Assembly (NCBI GenBank): GCA_025201765.1
Contig: MU623469.1
Coordinates: forward strand, 38,940-102,939
Source: Daldinia sp. FL1419
Taxonomy: Eukaryota > Ascomycota > Sordariomycetes > Xylariales > Hypoxylaceae
DNA length: 64,000 nucleotides
Reading direction: 5' to 3'
Below are positions 23,557 through 36,132 of this stretch, piece after piece. The translations under genes were made by a program, and so were the position numbers. The notes under the pieces are model-generated. The model had not been told where the DNA came from. It ran no database searches and saw nothing but the letters and a program-made list of their open reading frames with translations. Position 1 is the stretch's first letter, and every line of letters begins with the position of its first letter.

Positions 23557-23847
23557 TTTATTTGATATTTGGTATATGGTAATTTGGTATTTGATGATTG
23601 CTAATAAAAGTGATAGTCGAAGTATCTATGTCTGGTGGCTTATTGCCCTGTGGCTTCTGGATTCAGTTTGCTGAAGAGAATGTATATTGCAGCTAAGAGT
23701 CTATAGCTTCGTGATAAATGAATGTATCACAAGTAAGCGTTAAAGGAAAGGAATGTTAGCTACCAAGAGCTGAAAGAGAATGTGTAGAATCAGAAGATTG
23801 TTGTCGTTATAGAGGGGATAGACCGACATAGCAAGTGGGATGACACA

Positions 23848-23862
23848 AGGTCTTATATAAAA
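23848..23862 (-). promoter_or_regulatory. TATA-like box upstream of the thaumatin-like gene
   Basis: On the minus strand the sequence reads ATTTTATATAAGA, about 300 bp before the ATG at 23556. This is compatible with a core promoter followed by a long 5' leader. No experimental support. Confidence 0.4.
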
Positions 23863-26800
23863 TCTAGAAAGACAAAGGAACCACGCGAGGTCGGCTCCTT
23901 GCTCTGCAATCATTGTCTAGCCCAACCAATGGAGAAGAGTCCAACGTATTCAATGTACTCGATGAACAAGAAACGGCAAGCATGTCTAGAGCGAGTACTG
24001 CGTTAGTATACAGCGGGGGGGGGCTCCCAGACCGATTCTACGATCTAGGATCCCACCAATCCCCCTGGTGCCGTGTATGTATCAGACGATGCAGCCACAG
24101 CAGCCCGAGGAGGTAGCTGTGGAAAGTCGAGAAGGATTACCTGTTCCTGAATCAGGGTTGCATTCTAAGTGTAATCGCCCTATCAGCTTACACGGAAAGC
24201 CTCGCGCTAACAACTCCTTCTCGCCGGGACAGACATTGCTGAACCCAGATACTCGAGCCTAGTATCAGCCTAGCGGCGGTGAATATAAAATGCTAAAGTG
24301 TTTGCGTCGACACTTGATGGCTAGCGGTACCCCATTAAAATGCGCACCCTCGAAAGTCGCGGAGCCTGGCGGACGGCATCTGATGGGATCCTTGGCGATA
24401 CTATTTTAGGGCTGACAGGCAATAATGGGGGGTGAGTTTAGAGTATAAGCCCGACGAGGATGGTCACCCAAATAGTTTTTGGCAAGCAAAAACTTGCGCT
24501 TCCACCAATCCGAGAGATTCGGGTGGGCTGTTTACCAGGGTGAGGAGAAAATTTACAAAGGACTAGAAGGGGGTGGCACACAAAGAAAACAAGCAAGGGG
24601 TTTTTTTTTTTGCCCTGCATTAGCAAGTTGCTCGACTCGACTTGGTTCTAGAACCCCGATTGGTTGGTTTTAAGATCTTGTTCCTGGTACCTGACATATC
24701 CCATGTGGCCTCAGCACTGATGTGGCAGGCCGTGAGAGGGTACGGTCTCGTTTGACCATGATCGACAAATTGAGAAAGAGGTATATTTTATCACCGCATC
24801 TAGGCCTACAATGATGTAGCCTAATAGATTACCGTCGTCATTGGGCTTTTCGCTTTTCGCTTCGGATAGAATTCTCTACTCAGTCGCTCTGCCGAGAGTA
24901 ATCAATACGTGGTACCAGTTAGTAAATGGTTAGATGAACTGTTTACATTGCTAATAAACTGCTGACATGACAATAACCTTGTATGGTATCGAGAAAACAG
25001 TCATATCGAATGAAATAAGCGTATTCCTTGCGACTGGAATGGGACCTCATACGGGAATATAGAGCACGATAGGGTAAGCAACCCAGTAATCGAAGGTTTT
25101 CGAGCTGGGTAGAACTGTGGCTGCAGCTTGAAAATTTCACCCTCCTCCGTCGCCAACACAACGTATCAGCGCAGATGTGATGAGCTATTGAACGGGCTGG
25201 AATTGTATGAGCTCAATAAGACGCTATACCACTGGTGCCCGAGCAAATTTCTCAACCGGGATACCTTAGACGCAACTAGACTGCGTGAGGGGATACGGTA
25301 ATTGTTCTAGTCTTTCGCTGGCTAGACGTGGTAATGGAAAAAAAAACCAAAAAAAAAACCGGGGCGAACGTTCGGAGAATTTGACATGGTTATTAACAAC
25401 ACTAACCTAGGTTGTGGTTCTGATGATTGAGTAATAAGGCTCGGGCTGTGGGAGTCTTCGGCCTCACGCTATTCACGGGTGTGTGGATCAGCAAAAAGCA
25501 TGGTCCGTACGCAGGCGTTGACCTAGCCATGTAGCCACTAAAGCACGCGGGTGTTGAGCCGGAATCGACCGACACCAACGCCTAGAGATTTAGTCACCGA
25601 GTTGGATACCCGCAACTCCGGACCGTTGAGCGCTAGGGGTCCGCACCTTCACACCATCAGCTACGGGACGGCGACCCAGCAGGTAGGATAACATCCTGAT
25701 TTCCTTTTGCCACACGTACATCGTGATCCACATAGACTTGCGGATATATTGCTGAACCGAAGCGGTCAATATGGCTATATGTAGTAACCGGGTTTGATTC
25801 AACAGCCCACCACGATCAGGATAATCGAATAGTACTCGGTCATTCGTATGCTGTAGGTCTTAAGTCGAAACCTCATTCTCCTGGCTCTTCCATTTACATA
25901 CCAGCCACTAGTTCATCGGCCAAAAAGCCGGCCTTTCAAAATTTTCCACGGCATCCTGGTTCCTAGTTTCTGTATGAACTGTGAACTAATGAGACGCACG
26001 AGATAATCCTTGATCAAATTTTGACTCTCGGAAAGAGAGGCGACATATTTTCCCAGGAAGCGAGCGGCGTACAGGATTTCTAAGCATCCGCGAAATCGTG
26101 TAGCATTTCAACCAACGATGGATGGTTCAAATATGATGGTTCATTAGGGTACCTTTGTGAGTGAACTTCTGTCATCAAATAAAACTTCTTAAGGGAGCAA
26201 GGAAAGAAGCACCCAAAAATGCAACTCTCAACCAAGCTTCGTCCCTGAGGCTGTCCTCTTCCTGCAGCCTAATCACATGGCATAAGCCGATTTATTGGAG
26301 CGAAGCTCATCTGCAGGTGCCCCCTCCCCAAAGACATCCGGCATGCCGGCATATAGGGTGTACTTTTCGAAGCTGGTGAGGGTTGTTATAACATTCAGCA
26401 AAAAGCAAGATACCATTATGCAGGTACACACGGCCTATCAGAGGAGAGCTAGGAGTTGAAAATTTTCCGGGCCGTTGCTTGGCATATTCGCTAGTCAAAT
26501 GTCCAATGGGCATCGGCGGAGAAGCTGCAAGTCGAAGCCGAGCCCATCAAAATTTTCAGGAACGGCGATGTAACGGAAATATCGGTGATGACGTGCTATT
26601 GGAGAGTTCGAATAGGTCTTGGTCCGTCTGGAAAAGAGCAAAATACTTCTGCCATCCTCTCCCATCGTTTACTCAGCGGGGAGAGTCTTCCGGGCTATCG
26701 CCTCCATCCGTGCTGTTGCGGTATAGGAAACCCAAAAGCTCCCTCTTTTCGCATCGCCCTCCGACTATCGCAGGCTAATTCCCATAAGAAGCCATGGTTG

Positions 26801-29056
26801 GATAAGCTGTATCCGGCTTTCTAGAGCTTACTGCTACCTCCGAGGTTAACCGATATCGCCGGGAGTTTCTCTATCCACATCCCCAGGTTATTAAGAAAGA
26901 TAAAGCAATGAAGCAGTCATGATGAAGGACGCCGTGATACTCTTGTCAGACCTAACAAATTCGCCTGATGGGCCCGAACAATTGATACTCGCTAGTTTTT
27001 GCTGAAATATCCACAACATTTGCACATCTTCGTTGTGCCACCGTATGCGTGTGTCTTTCAATATTTTAATCTTCCGTCATTGGAACATTGTAATATTGAG
27101 CCAAGTGTGCCACCTTAAACTTGGAAGCACAAGGTAGAGCGTCGAGATATTTCGGATGGCCAGCGACCGGGCGTTCGCTTATGGTTAGAAAAAAGAAAAA
27201 GAAAAAGTTTCTGGTTCAAGGTTTTTGAGAAACATCTGGAGAACATTGAAGTTCCACCATTCCAATGATTTTAATCTCCGTCCATTTGCACTTGCCTATC
27301 GTAGTCTCTATCTTTATCCACGGCAACCACGGTTATCGATCGCGTTGAACATTATACATGTCTGTTATTTTGGAAGCTTCGACCGTAGGCGGAATAGAAA
27401 CTCCGTGTGTTCCTTCTGATGTCCATGTTAGGTACCTCCTACCTACATATGGAATAAGGCGTCTTATCATGCAGCGATACTTCTTATCTTAGGTACATGG
27501 CAGCTTTATCATACCCCAACTCAACCTATGAAATCTCAGCCAGCCCACAATTTAGTTCAATCATGATTTTTTTCAGAATAGGTTCAACAATTTCAATGCA
27601 ATCCTTTCAACCACACATAACCCTCGGACACTAAGCACTCTCACTTTGATTTTAATACATAATTGCTTTTTCTTTCTTTCTTTTTTGTACATGATATAAC
27701 CTGTGTGAAATTTATTAATTCGTTACCGATGTTGAATACTTGGTTAATCCGACTCCTTAAATTCCATCCCGATGGGACAGAAGGGAAGGAAAAGAAAGAA
27801 ATCGTCGATATTCCGAAGGGCTTGGCATTCCGTTTAGACTTGTCTAACTGGTGACTGGTAGCTGGTAGCTCAGCAACACGAGGTTTTTCTCGGCCCTTTC
27901 GGTAGCATCGTTACATTGATAAGGCCGCAAGAGGCATAGACTCCTAACCACCGTGTCTCTGCACCAGCCCTGTTAGCCCGCTTACCCAAAATCGAAAGTC
28001 GATATAAATGACGTATCCAATCAGTTCGGGTCAGCCTCTGTTGATCTGCCAGAATGATCGGAATGACAGGGGAGGCTCTTTAAGCACCTATCATATCCTC
28101 AGCTACAGCATCACCGACCCCGCCTGACTATCTTATTACCTTATCTATCGCACGATTTTGAAAGGTCTATTATTTGTTAAAGAGATATGAGATATGCTGA
28201 CATGTCCGTTGTCCGTACGTCTCACGAGTAACAGCCCCGTTAACTGAGACTGTTGAGACTGTTACCTCGTGCCATATTGGAGAAGACAGCCAGAGTTGGA
28301 GCGCCTACTCTGGCCTACTTTGACTCCTACTCTGATCTGGTATCGCTGGATGGGACCTAAACTGAATGCAACGTACCTTACCGCCGCCCCGTAAAGGTTA
28401 GGCTAGACATCTAGCTAGCCCTAGCAGAGGAGCTAGGTATCGTTAGGTTACGTTCTAGCATCGAAAATAACTCTTCTCGTTGCTTCACGACGACTCATTA
28501 CGAGACAAACAGGGCAGTTAGAAAGAATCGTAACCGAGGATGGATGTGTCTATTTATCGAGACAATGGGATTGCCTCATAAATCATCCGACCGTACGACG
28601 GCTACGAGTGTAGGTGCATCAGTCGTATGGTTGGCTGCCTTTGTGGCTTTGTCAACCCCGGACAAGCGTCGGCCGATATGGTAACTGTCCGCCATTAATA
28701 TGCATGGCATCATTCTAAGAGCTGCTCCCAGCCTTCAAACTTGTAAGCCTGCGGTTGCGGGCTGGACCGGCCGCGTCGGGCTGCTTGTAATTACCCACTA
28801 CAAGGTTGCAACGAGGACTCAACCCTCCTAGGTCCGAGAGAAATAAATAGGTGGCTGTCCTGCATGTACTTCCACCGTACTTGTCTTTTCAACATCTTAT
28901 ATCGCTCAGCATTTCTCAATCGCTACCTGTCGAGTCTTAAAAGACATCACAGTCGTTTTGTAAATTCCAATCGCTTGGTGATTCACGTCGAATTATATAA
29001 TACTTAATAGCACCAGTACTCTCGCTTTACCATCCGTGGTCAATATACCGATCAAA
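23863..29056. other. gene desert 5.2 kb
   Basis: The longest stretch without a supportable gene. All frames are short and broken; none shows a domain I recognise. Poly-T (24601-24612) and poly-A (25339-25361) runs occur. It separates two genes for extracellular proteins. It may be a decayed accessory region or contain non-coding transcripts that sequence alone cannot show. Confidence 0.5.
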
Positions 29057-29690
29057 ATGAAGTTCACTCAAATCCTCGCGCCTGTTGTTGGGTTGTTTGC
29101 TGCTGCGAATGCCTGGGGCGAGACCGCAGTTTGGACGACGGTCGTGGAAACCGACTACACTACGTACTGTCCGGTATGCATTCTGTTTTCACATGTTATG
29201 CCCGCTGCTTCTTTAACTCCAGCTTAACTGACCTGTTTGTTAGTCGCCTACTACTTTTGCATGGCATAATGTGACATACACTGCTACGACAGAGACCACT
29301 ATTACCATCACCAGTAAGTCTATATCAGTATGCTCTGTACTATTGTTTACCAAGACTAACCCTTTGTAAGACTGCCCTTGCACCGTCACCTACTCTCAGC
29401 CCCCTCCGGTCACCACAACTTCGTACTCTACGCCAATTATTGTTCCTACGGGTACAGCTCCTTACTCTTCTTACCCTTATTCTAACGTGAGCTCGACGGT
29501 TATTACCTACACCCCGTCGCCGTCGACTTACATCTCTGGAACTGTCCCCATTACCACTCCTACAAGCCCAACTAACGTCCCCATCCCGCCTACGTCTTCT
29601 GGTCCGGTGGTAATTCCCACTGCGGCTGCCGGCAAGGTCGGTCCCGTTGGTGCTCTTCTTGCTGCTGGCCTTGCTGCTCTAGCTCTGTAG
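29057..29690 (+). CDS. small GPI-anchored cell-wall protein (ccg-6-like)
   Basis: Three exons: 29057-29173, 29244-29313, 29371-29690 (168 aa). Introns begin GTATGC and GTAAGT and end TTAG and TAAG. The joined protein has a signal peptide (MKFTQILAPVVGLFAAANA). It is followed by WTTVVETDYTTYCP-SPTTFAWHNVTYTATTETTITIT-NCPCTVTYS, then a Thr/Ser/Pro-rich stalk, and ends in a hydrophobic tail (VGPVGALLAAGLAALAL) after small residues, as a GPI-attachment signal should. The TxWTTVVxTDYTTYCP...CPCT arrangement is typical of small fungal wall proteins such as Neurospora ccg-6. Likely role: O-glycosylated wall component at the cell surface. Only the three-exon model gives a continuous product. Confidence 0.85.
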
Positions 29691-32600
29691 ACGAAGTATT
29701 ACGAAATCTCGTATTATTATGTTTTGCAGATACCCTTTTTTTTTTTGCTTTTACGTATCTGGGCGGTAAATGATTCCCCTCACATTTTGGATGAAGCTAT
29801 GATTTAATATGGTTGGCATCTGGAAGTGGAAATATTTGGCGGCCTTGTTCTATACCCTCATTAAACCAAGCGATACCCCTGGGAGCTTGGCATGCTGTTT
29901 ACGATGGATGACTTTGACGAGATAAATGTGGGCTGGCATGAAGGAAGACGGAGTTGTGTTGAGGCTCACAGAAGAGGAGGTTTACATCTAGTATACTAAT
30001 CTGCGTGTATGTACGCATATTGGCTAATTCGATGCCGACAAGCTTCGAAACTACACTCCTTGAAGCTAACCCGGTATCTGGGTAGTGCAATAATAACGTA
30101 TATAGAAAAATACTATAATAACCATCAAAACTGTATTTTGCGTCCTATCGTAACTCTCGTTGTGAGCGTATCGAATCCTCAGCCTAGCCGTCGTTAACTG
30201 ACGTACCCCAGGCTGAACGCCATATTCCTAATCTGCAGCACTACTGCGCGCTGAATTACACTGCCTTAGTTTACATAGGCAACTTAGCCTTACGCACGTT
30301 CTCACGTCCTCACGTCCTCACGCACCCTCCTATGCCAAGCCTTTCTAACCTGGCCTAACCTAACCCTCCTCCGCTTCTCAGTTCGGACGACTGTCCCCCT
30401 CAAGCTAACCTACTACGCAGAGCATTTCTACATTCGTCTTTCTTGTCCTTCTTATCGTGCATGGCCCTAATGCTGACCATATAGTGGTCCACGGCACAGC
30501 TATTCGATGCGTGCAGAGAAACTTACGGTGGCGAATGGTTGTGTGCTTATTGCTGCTGTTGTCGGCCTAGCTTCGCGGAGCAGCTCCACAAGAGGTAGGG
30601 ATCTAGATGGGAGGTATGCACGGCGCATGCAGAGACGAACGGGTTTCCAAGTTTTTGCGGACCAGAGTTATCTTTGTGTTAGTCTAGCTCATGTACGTAT
30701 GTATGTTAGGTCGAAAACGACAGAAGAAAAAAAGTCTTCTTCCAGGCTTACTTTGTTGAGAGGACCCGGTATGACGTTTGTAGATTACTCTTTTCAGATA
30801 TCCCGATTCTTCGCTTGGGCTTCCTTGTATGTACGACGACACCATCGCATTCGGTGCCCCTGCATCGCGAATTCGCCGCTGATGGGAGGGAGGGCAGGCG
30901 GACGCAGACAGAATCTCGAGCGAACACATCTAACATGACATGCTGTGTCTAGCAGATGAAGCTACGAGAGCCTACTGCAAGTCTGACAGCTCATCAGCAA
31001 ACCTACTCTGCGTACCCAAGCAAGGCATGGCGCCGCACCCGAGAAATCCTCTTCTTTTTCCGTCGTCATTCCGCCCAATTGGGTCCATGACTCCTCTTCG
31101 TCTTCCCGCACTTACATGGCATACGTACCTACATAGTAGTAAGTGCTTGCTGGATTTACGTACATATGTTCGCTAGAATGGCAACGTATGGGGATAAATG
31201 TAACGATATGCATGTGATTGCGCTTCGCACAGGTGCGAGACGGCACTGCCAAGATGTTATCGAGCTCGTATTTCCTTTGCCGCCATGCAGCTAGTCCGCA
31301 GGCGGCCGGGCTTGGTTGGCGCGGGGCAAACAAGCGAGCAAAGTCAGTCGGTACAGTTCACGACGAGTCGTTCGTTGCCCTCGCTTGAGAGTATTTAGTA
31401 TCCCTAGATATGGGGATGGGAATCTGTACTAGATGCTGTGCGTGCGTCGCGTGAGTTCTACACGATGGCCATTGGTGCGTTCGTAGGAAGAGACATGTCT
31501 CTGCTCTAGGCGGAACGCCTTTCTGCCTCGCCAGCTAATACTTAATTGCACATCTTATATACGCACCAGGCAGATGTAGATGCCTAAGGTATAAATCTGC
31601 GATTGTGGTAACACAAGCAGTCGATATAAACTCCATGTGTGTGTAAGTCGCCCGCCAAGACGAAAGGTCCCGTAATGAAACTGGTCACACATTCCTTATT
31701 CTTTGTTACGAGAGCTGGGTTACCTGCTATACCTTCACAATTCTACTATCCACCATCATAGTTCTCACACGTGAGAATCCGTATCTTTTTATAGGCTTCA
31801 CCTAAGACATAATGTGACCATAATGGCGCCGTATCTCTGGCCTCGGTAACCAGGACCAGGACAGAAAATCGCGGCGTAGAGGAAGAGCCGGGCCGTGGAG
31901 GGTATGAGGTGAGCTCAATGCAACCCATATGCTACCTAAGTATGTGAAATCGCAACTTTTGATTGTCTATCGTCGTCGATACTTTCCTTTCTTTACTAAA
32001 TACCAGGCAGATCAGGTAGCAGTAGATATCCGTCCCGATCCAAAATATCACCTTCAATATGTGGAAGATTTTTAACTCCGAGCCGGTGTCTTATAATCCG
32101 TATAGCGTTGCCGCATGAAGAACGTATCGTGAGCGAGTAACAATCGCGATAAAAAGCCATGTCTTACCTATGTGTTGGCGCTCCGTGATTAGTCGCGAAG
32201 GTTGTTTATCTAGATCTTCCCCGTTTTACTCCATATTCCCATCTACCCGTCATTGAATGGTTTTATTAATTAGCAGCTGGGGGGAGCGTGCGAAATGCAA
32301 GGGCTCATATAACCGCTGCACCAACGTAAGGTATCTAACCGTTAGATCTTAGTATTTTCTAGTGTGGAAGTCCACTGGGATTCGACGGACTTGAATACCT
32401 ACCTACCTACCTACCTACCTACCTAGGTATATGGGTGCCTGCCTGCTTTCGACAGCTACATAGCTGAGAAGCAAGGTTGTCTAAGCAAATACATCTGATG
32501 CTACTAAATTTCTCATTTTACGTCTGGCTGAGATACGAAGTCCACTTGCGCTGATTACTCTAGCTGTCGAGCTTACTAGACAACGATTCTTCTAGTCATC

Positions 32601-32944
32601 CTAGTAAACAGAATTTTTAATATTAGTGCAAGCATATGTTACGTTGCTGAGAGGTTGATTCGTGTGGAGGTTAGAGGCAAGTAACCGCTCGACGTATGTG
32701 GAGAACACAAATATTCTCGATACTACGATCGACTGCCCACCGGAAGTCACCCTCACGTAAACACTCTCCAACGAACACTTTGGGTTCACGCAGACCGCCC
32801 GGAAGCTGCTTCTCGTATCCTCAGGGGAATCTCTTCTCTTACTAGTTTCCATATGTATAGATACCGTGAATCGTTAGCCGCAACAGGCTGATTAATGGCA
32901 TTAGACATTCGTAATTCGTGAGTGTCGTAGCATGCTATAGTTTT
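29691..32944. other. gene-poor spacer 3.3 kb
   Basis: No supportable gene. The longest frame (30507-30938 +, 143 codons) is basic, low in conserved features and overlapped by antisense frames, so it was not called. It includes short direct repeats of CTCACGTC around 30299-30320. Confidence 0.5.
32396..32429 (+). repeat. (TACC)n microsatellite ending in a CCTAGGTA palindrome
   Basis: About seven tandem TACC units followed directly by TACCTAGGTAT. It links simple-repeat expansion to the dispersed palindromic motif seen elsewhere in the window. Confidence 0.85.
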
Positions 32945-35087
32945 TTATCCTGCCGACGACGGTAATTCCATTCCGTTAGCTTCCATCCTAGACCTAACTT
33001 CTCGTATAAGCGCCTTTGCCTCTTCAACCTCCACACCGTCTTGGCAAAGCTCGTTCGCTAAGCGATTTGCCGTGACATAGTCCTCCGTTCTCATCGCGTG
33101 CCGTGCGAGCCACATCCGGGCTTTGCTAGTCGCGGCCGTCACCCCCGTACCTCCCTCCCCGCGCCCAGCACGATCGCCGTCATCCTCCGAGCCTTCTCCT
33201 GGCGAATCGTTATGGATCGGAATACTTTCGCCTTGGCTATCGCCTATTCCGCCATCTTCTTGCGCCACACACATTTCCATGTATGCCTTAGCGTCTTCTT
33301 CCTCACCTATACTGTCGTACATATTTGCAATCTGTAGCAGGATCTCGGGGTCCATATGTGCACCTCGGAGACTGCCTGCTATTCCGCCGCTGTCGACACT
33401 ACTACCTGTATCATAGTAACTCTCAGCGAGCAATGCCCGTTTTAGGGCCTTGATTCCATCTTGATTTCGGTTCATGCGCTGCAAGCACGAGCCAACGGCC
33501 ATCCACATCTTTCCGTCCCATGGTCTGAGACCAGCAGCTTTCTTATAATACCATAATGCATACGCATGCATCTCTAAGATCTCATACGTCTGTCCTAATC
33601 CGTACCATGCACGATAGTCTCTTCTATTTACGTCTACGGCCCGACGGTATGATTCAATAGCCGCATGCGTATTTTTAAGCTCGACGTATTCATGTCCCAT
33701 AAGTGTCCAAGCGGACAAACATGAGCGATCTAGCATCAAGGCCCGGCGAAAATATTGCACAGCCTTCTCATGTAAGGATAACAACGAGTAATAATTGCCG
33801 ATAACTACGCAGGATTCCGGGCGAAATTTATCAACACTACTGCATAGATGCGCTAGGAATGCAAGCTTCGGCCGTGAGTTCATGACGTAAAGTATGTTAG
33901 AATAATGATCAAGCGAGTCGAGTCGATGAGGATGTAACGATAGAATATTACTGAAATGTTGTTCTGCCGCGACGAGGTCTTTTGCGTGATAAGATAGCAA
34001 CGCATCGCAGGTGAGTAGGAAAGACGACGTCGGAAATATAGTAAGCAGTTGATCAAGCGAATTTGCGAGGTTCGGGTCGTGCTGGTAGAGCTCGAGCGAG
34101 GTGTGTATATGGAACATAAAGGAAACAATATTCTGCGGTAATCGAGGCATAATGCGGTTGAGCTGTATTAAATTAGCGATCGAAATCATACGAGTTTCGA
34201 ACGGGCTTTTACAGGGGCATACATCTTCTACTCGTGAGATGAGTGCGGTCATCTCTAGCCAGCAACCCCAATTCATGGGAAATAAATGAACACTGCGAAC
34301 TAGCCAATATAGAGCCAATTCTTCATTCTTTTCTTTGGCAAGTATCATACCGTAGAGATATTCGAGCCACCCTTGGCTACCTTGTATCTCTTCGCCGTCT
34401 TCCGACTTTCGTTGTTCGAACCATAGTTCTAAGATGCGACTGACTGTTAACAACTGCTTGTTGATGCACGTGCCAATATCCTGAGGCCCCATTACTATCT
34501 CGGCGTCCTCATCTTTACGCTTCTCCCCGGAGAGAAACTTGGCATATAATGCGAGAAACAAACTTCTCTGGCTTAATTGCGGCAATGTCTCTGCGCTACT
34601 TATTCTAGTGCTATGTGCCGTAGCCTTTCCTTTCCCTTTGCCTTTAGGCGTCGCGTTACTCGGTTCTTTCGTGGCTGGAATACTAGCTAGGGTGGCGTCA
34701 GGAAGGAAAACTGCTGCGCAACGGTCATATTCTCGGCAATCGAAGAGAGATTTGGCTAGAAGGTATTTGTGAATCTCTCTAGCTTCGAGTATTGCCTCCT
34801 CTGGGTCGACATTCTGGGCGAATGCTGTGGAAGCGTATCCGTTAGATGCGTCCGACAGCTGGGAATCGTCAGGTGATGCCTCGGGTTCAGGAATTGCGTT
34901 AAGTAGCTCGGCCGCCCTAGATAATACTGCAGGTTAGAAACCGTCTCGTGCTATGTATTATACTGCGAGAAATGGGGATCAATAATTACCACTTTGAGGA
35001 TTGGTATAGACATCTTTCTGAGCATTTTATGACTGCTTCCTGTAGGGCACTTCGGAGTTGTGATTTCTCTTTATTATTGAGAGACAT
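32945..35087 (-). CDS. CDC23: anaphase-promoting complex subunit 8 (CDC23)
   Basis: Two exons on the minus strand, 34990-35087 and 32945-34916 (689 aa). Intron 34917-34989 runs GTAATT...CTAG. The acceptor was chosen because it joins ...CSERCLYQSSKW to AAELLNAIPE in frame; a nearer CAG would shift the frame. Apc8/Cdc23 is a TPR scaffold of the APC/C ubiquitin ligase that controls mitotic exit. The N-terminal helical region includes EAREIHKYLLAKSLFDCREYDRCA. An array of TPRs runs from about residue 240 to 560, for example CVVIGNYYSLLSLHEKAVQYFRRAL, AWTLMGHEYVELKNTHAAIESYRRAV and AWYGLGQTYEILEMHAYALWYYKKA. A Gly/Asp-rich acidic insertion lies near the C-terminus (VAQEDGGIGDSQ through GRGEGG). 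Length is slightly above the usual 600-660. The gene looks intact. Confidence 0.94.
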
Positions 35088-36132
35088 ATTTTCGTATTAT
35101 ATATGCATCAGCACGGCCAAAGAGGCTTGGTTCTGTCGTCTATGACTAGTTCTTACGAGCCGTGTAATTTGGATGTAGGTCGACGCGACAACAACGGAAC
35201 CGCGTCGCGGTTCAATTGTGCTTGGATCTTTTTGTTGTATGCATTTATATGTGACTTGAAACGGGCGTTGACGACAGTATAATTGGAAAACATTACATAT
35301 TACGAAAGAAATGATTTTGCCTTTCCGATTTGTAGCAACTAGGTTAATAAATTTCATGAAGCTTTTTAACCCATGAATAGTATTAAATGAGTGAACAGGA
35401 GCTTATGTCACAATCCAAGCTTCAATGCCCCTCGAAAAGCAATTGATCTAGGATAATATTAGAGATAAGATAACGATAAGATAACGATAAGATGCGTTCC
35501 GATCCTGGGAAGCTAACTACTAATAAGAAGGTACCTCGAAGATTTCACCGCTATCAAGCTTCAAGTGCCAAAGGTGGAATATTCCGTCTCTAACAATACC
35601 TATCTGGGTTGCCTTGCGTGTTATGTGCAGCAAATGGCGCAGAGTACAAAACCTGATTTATGGATTTATATTGTTAGAGATAGGTCGGCCCAACACGTTT
35701 GTTCAAACTTCAAAGGGAACGTGACTCGAGTACAATAACTTGAAACATTGAAGGGATGGAATAATATAGGTACAATACCTACCTAACCGTTAGGTACCTA
35801 GGTAGGTACGTGCATATTGTATCACGTAACACTGTGCAATAATATTTAATCGCATGTAGCCGAACGCCAAACATTTGGATCTTGACCTTTTTAGGGACTA
35901 CTTGGGTACATCAGGCTTGGAAATTAGGCGGCTCGACGAAAAAAGTCGACCCGGCCAGTGGGGCGCCTCCTATAACTCGTCCGGGCCGTTATAAGAGGAG
36001 ACTTTATTTGCTTCCCATTGTTTCAATATTCTTAATCCGTACTCCGAAGTCCAGTATTCCAATATACAAATTGGTTAAAACACCCGACAACTTCAATTAG
36101 TTCGGGTTTAACTACAACACCGCATCTCCAAG
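35088..36132. promoter_or_regulatory. divergent APC8/FPP synthase intergenic region
   Basis: About 1 kb between divergent genes. It contains GATAAGATAACGATAAGAT repeats (about 35464-35493), i.e. several GATA-factor-type sites, and a long palindromic cluster ACCTAACCGTTAGGTACCTAGG at 35776-35809. No other element was identified. Confidence 0.45.

Noticed and set aside
25540..25620. Possible tRNA or degenerate gene around the GGTCGATTCC-like minus-strand match
   Set aside because: No cloverleaf pairing, and the surrounding frames are full of stops.
30507..30938. 143-codon ORF, basic, plus strand
   Set aside because: Compositionally poor, overlapped by antisense ORFs, no recognisable domain and no splice context.
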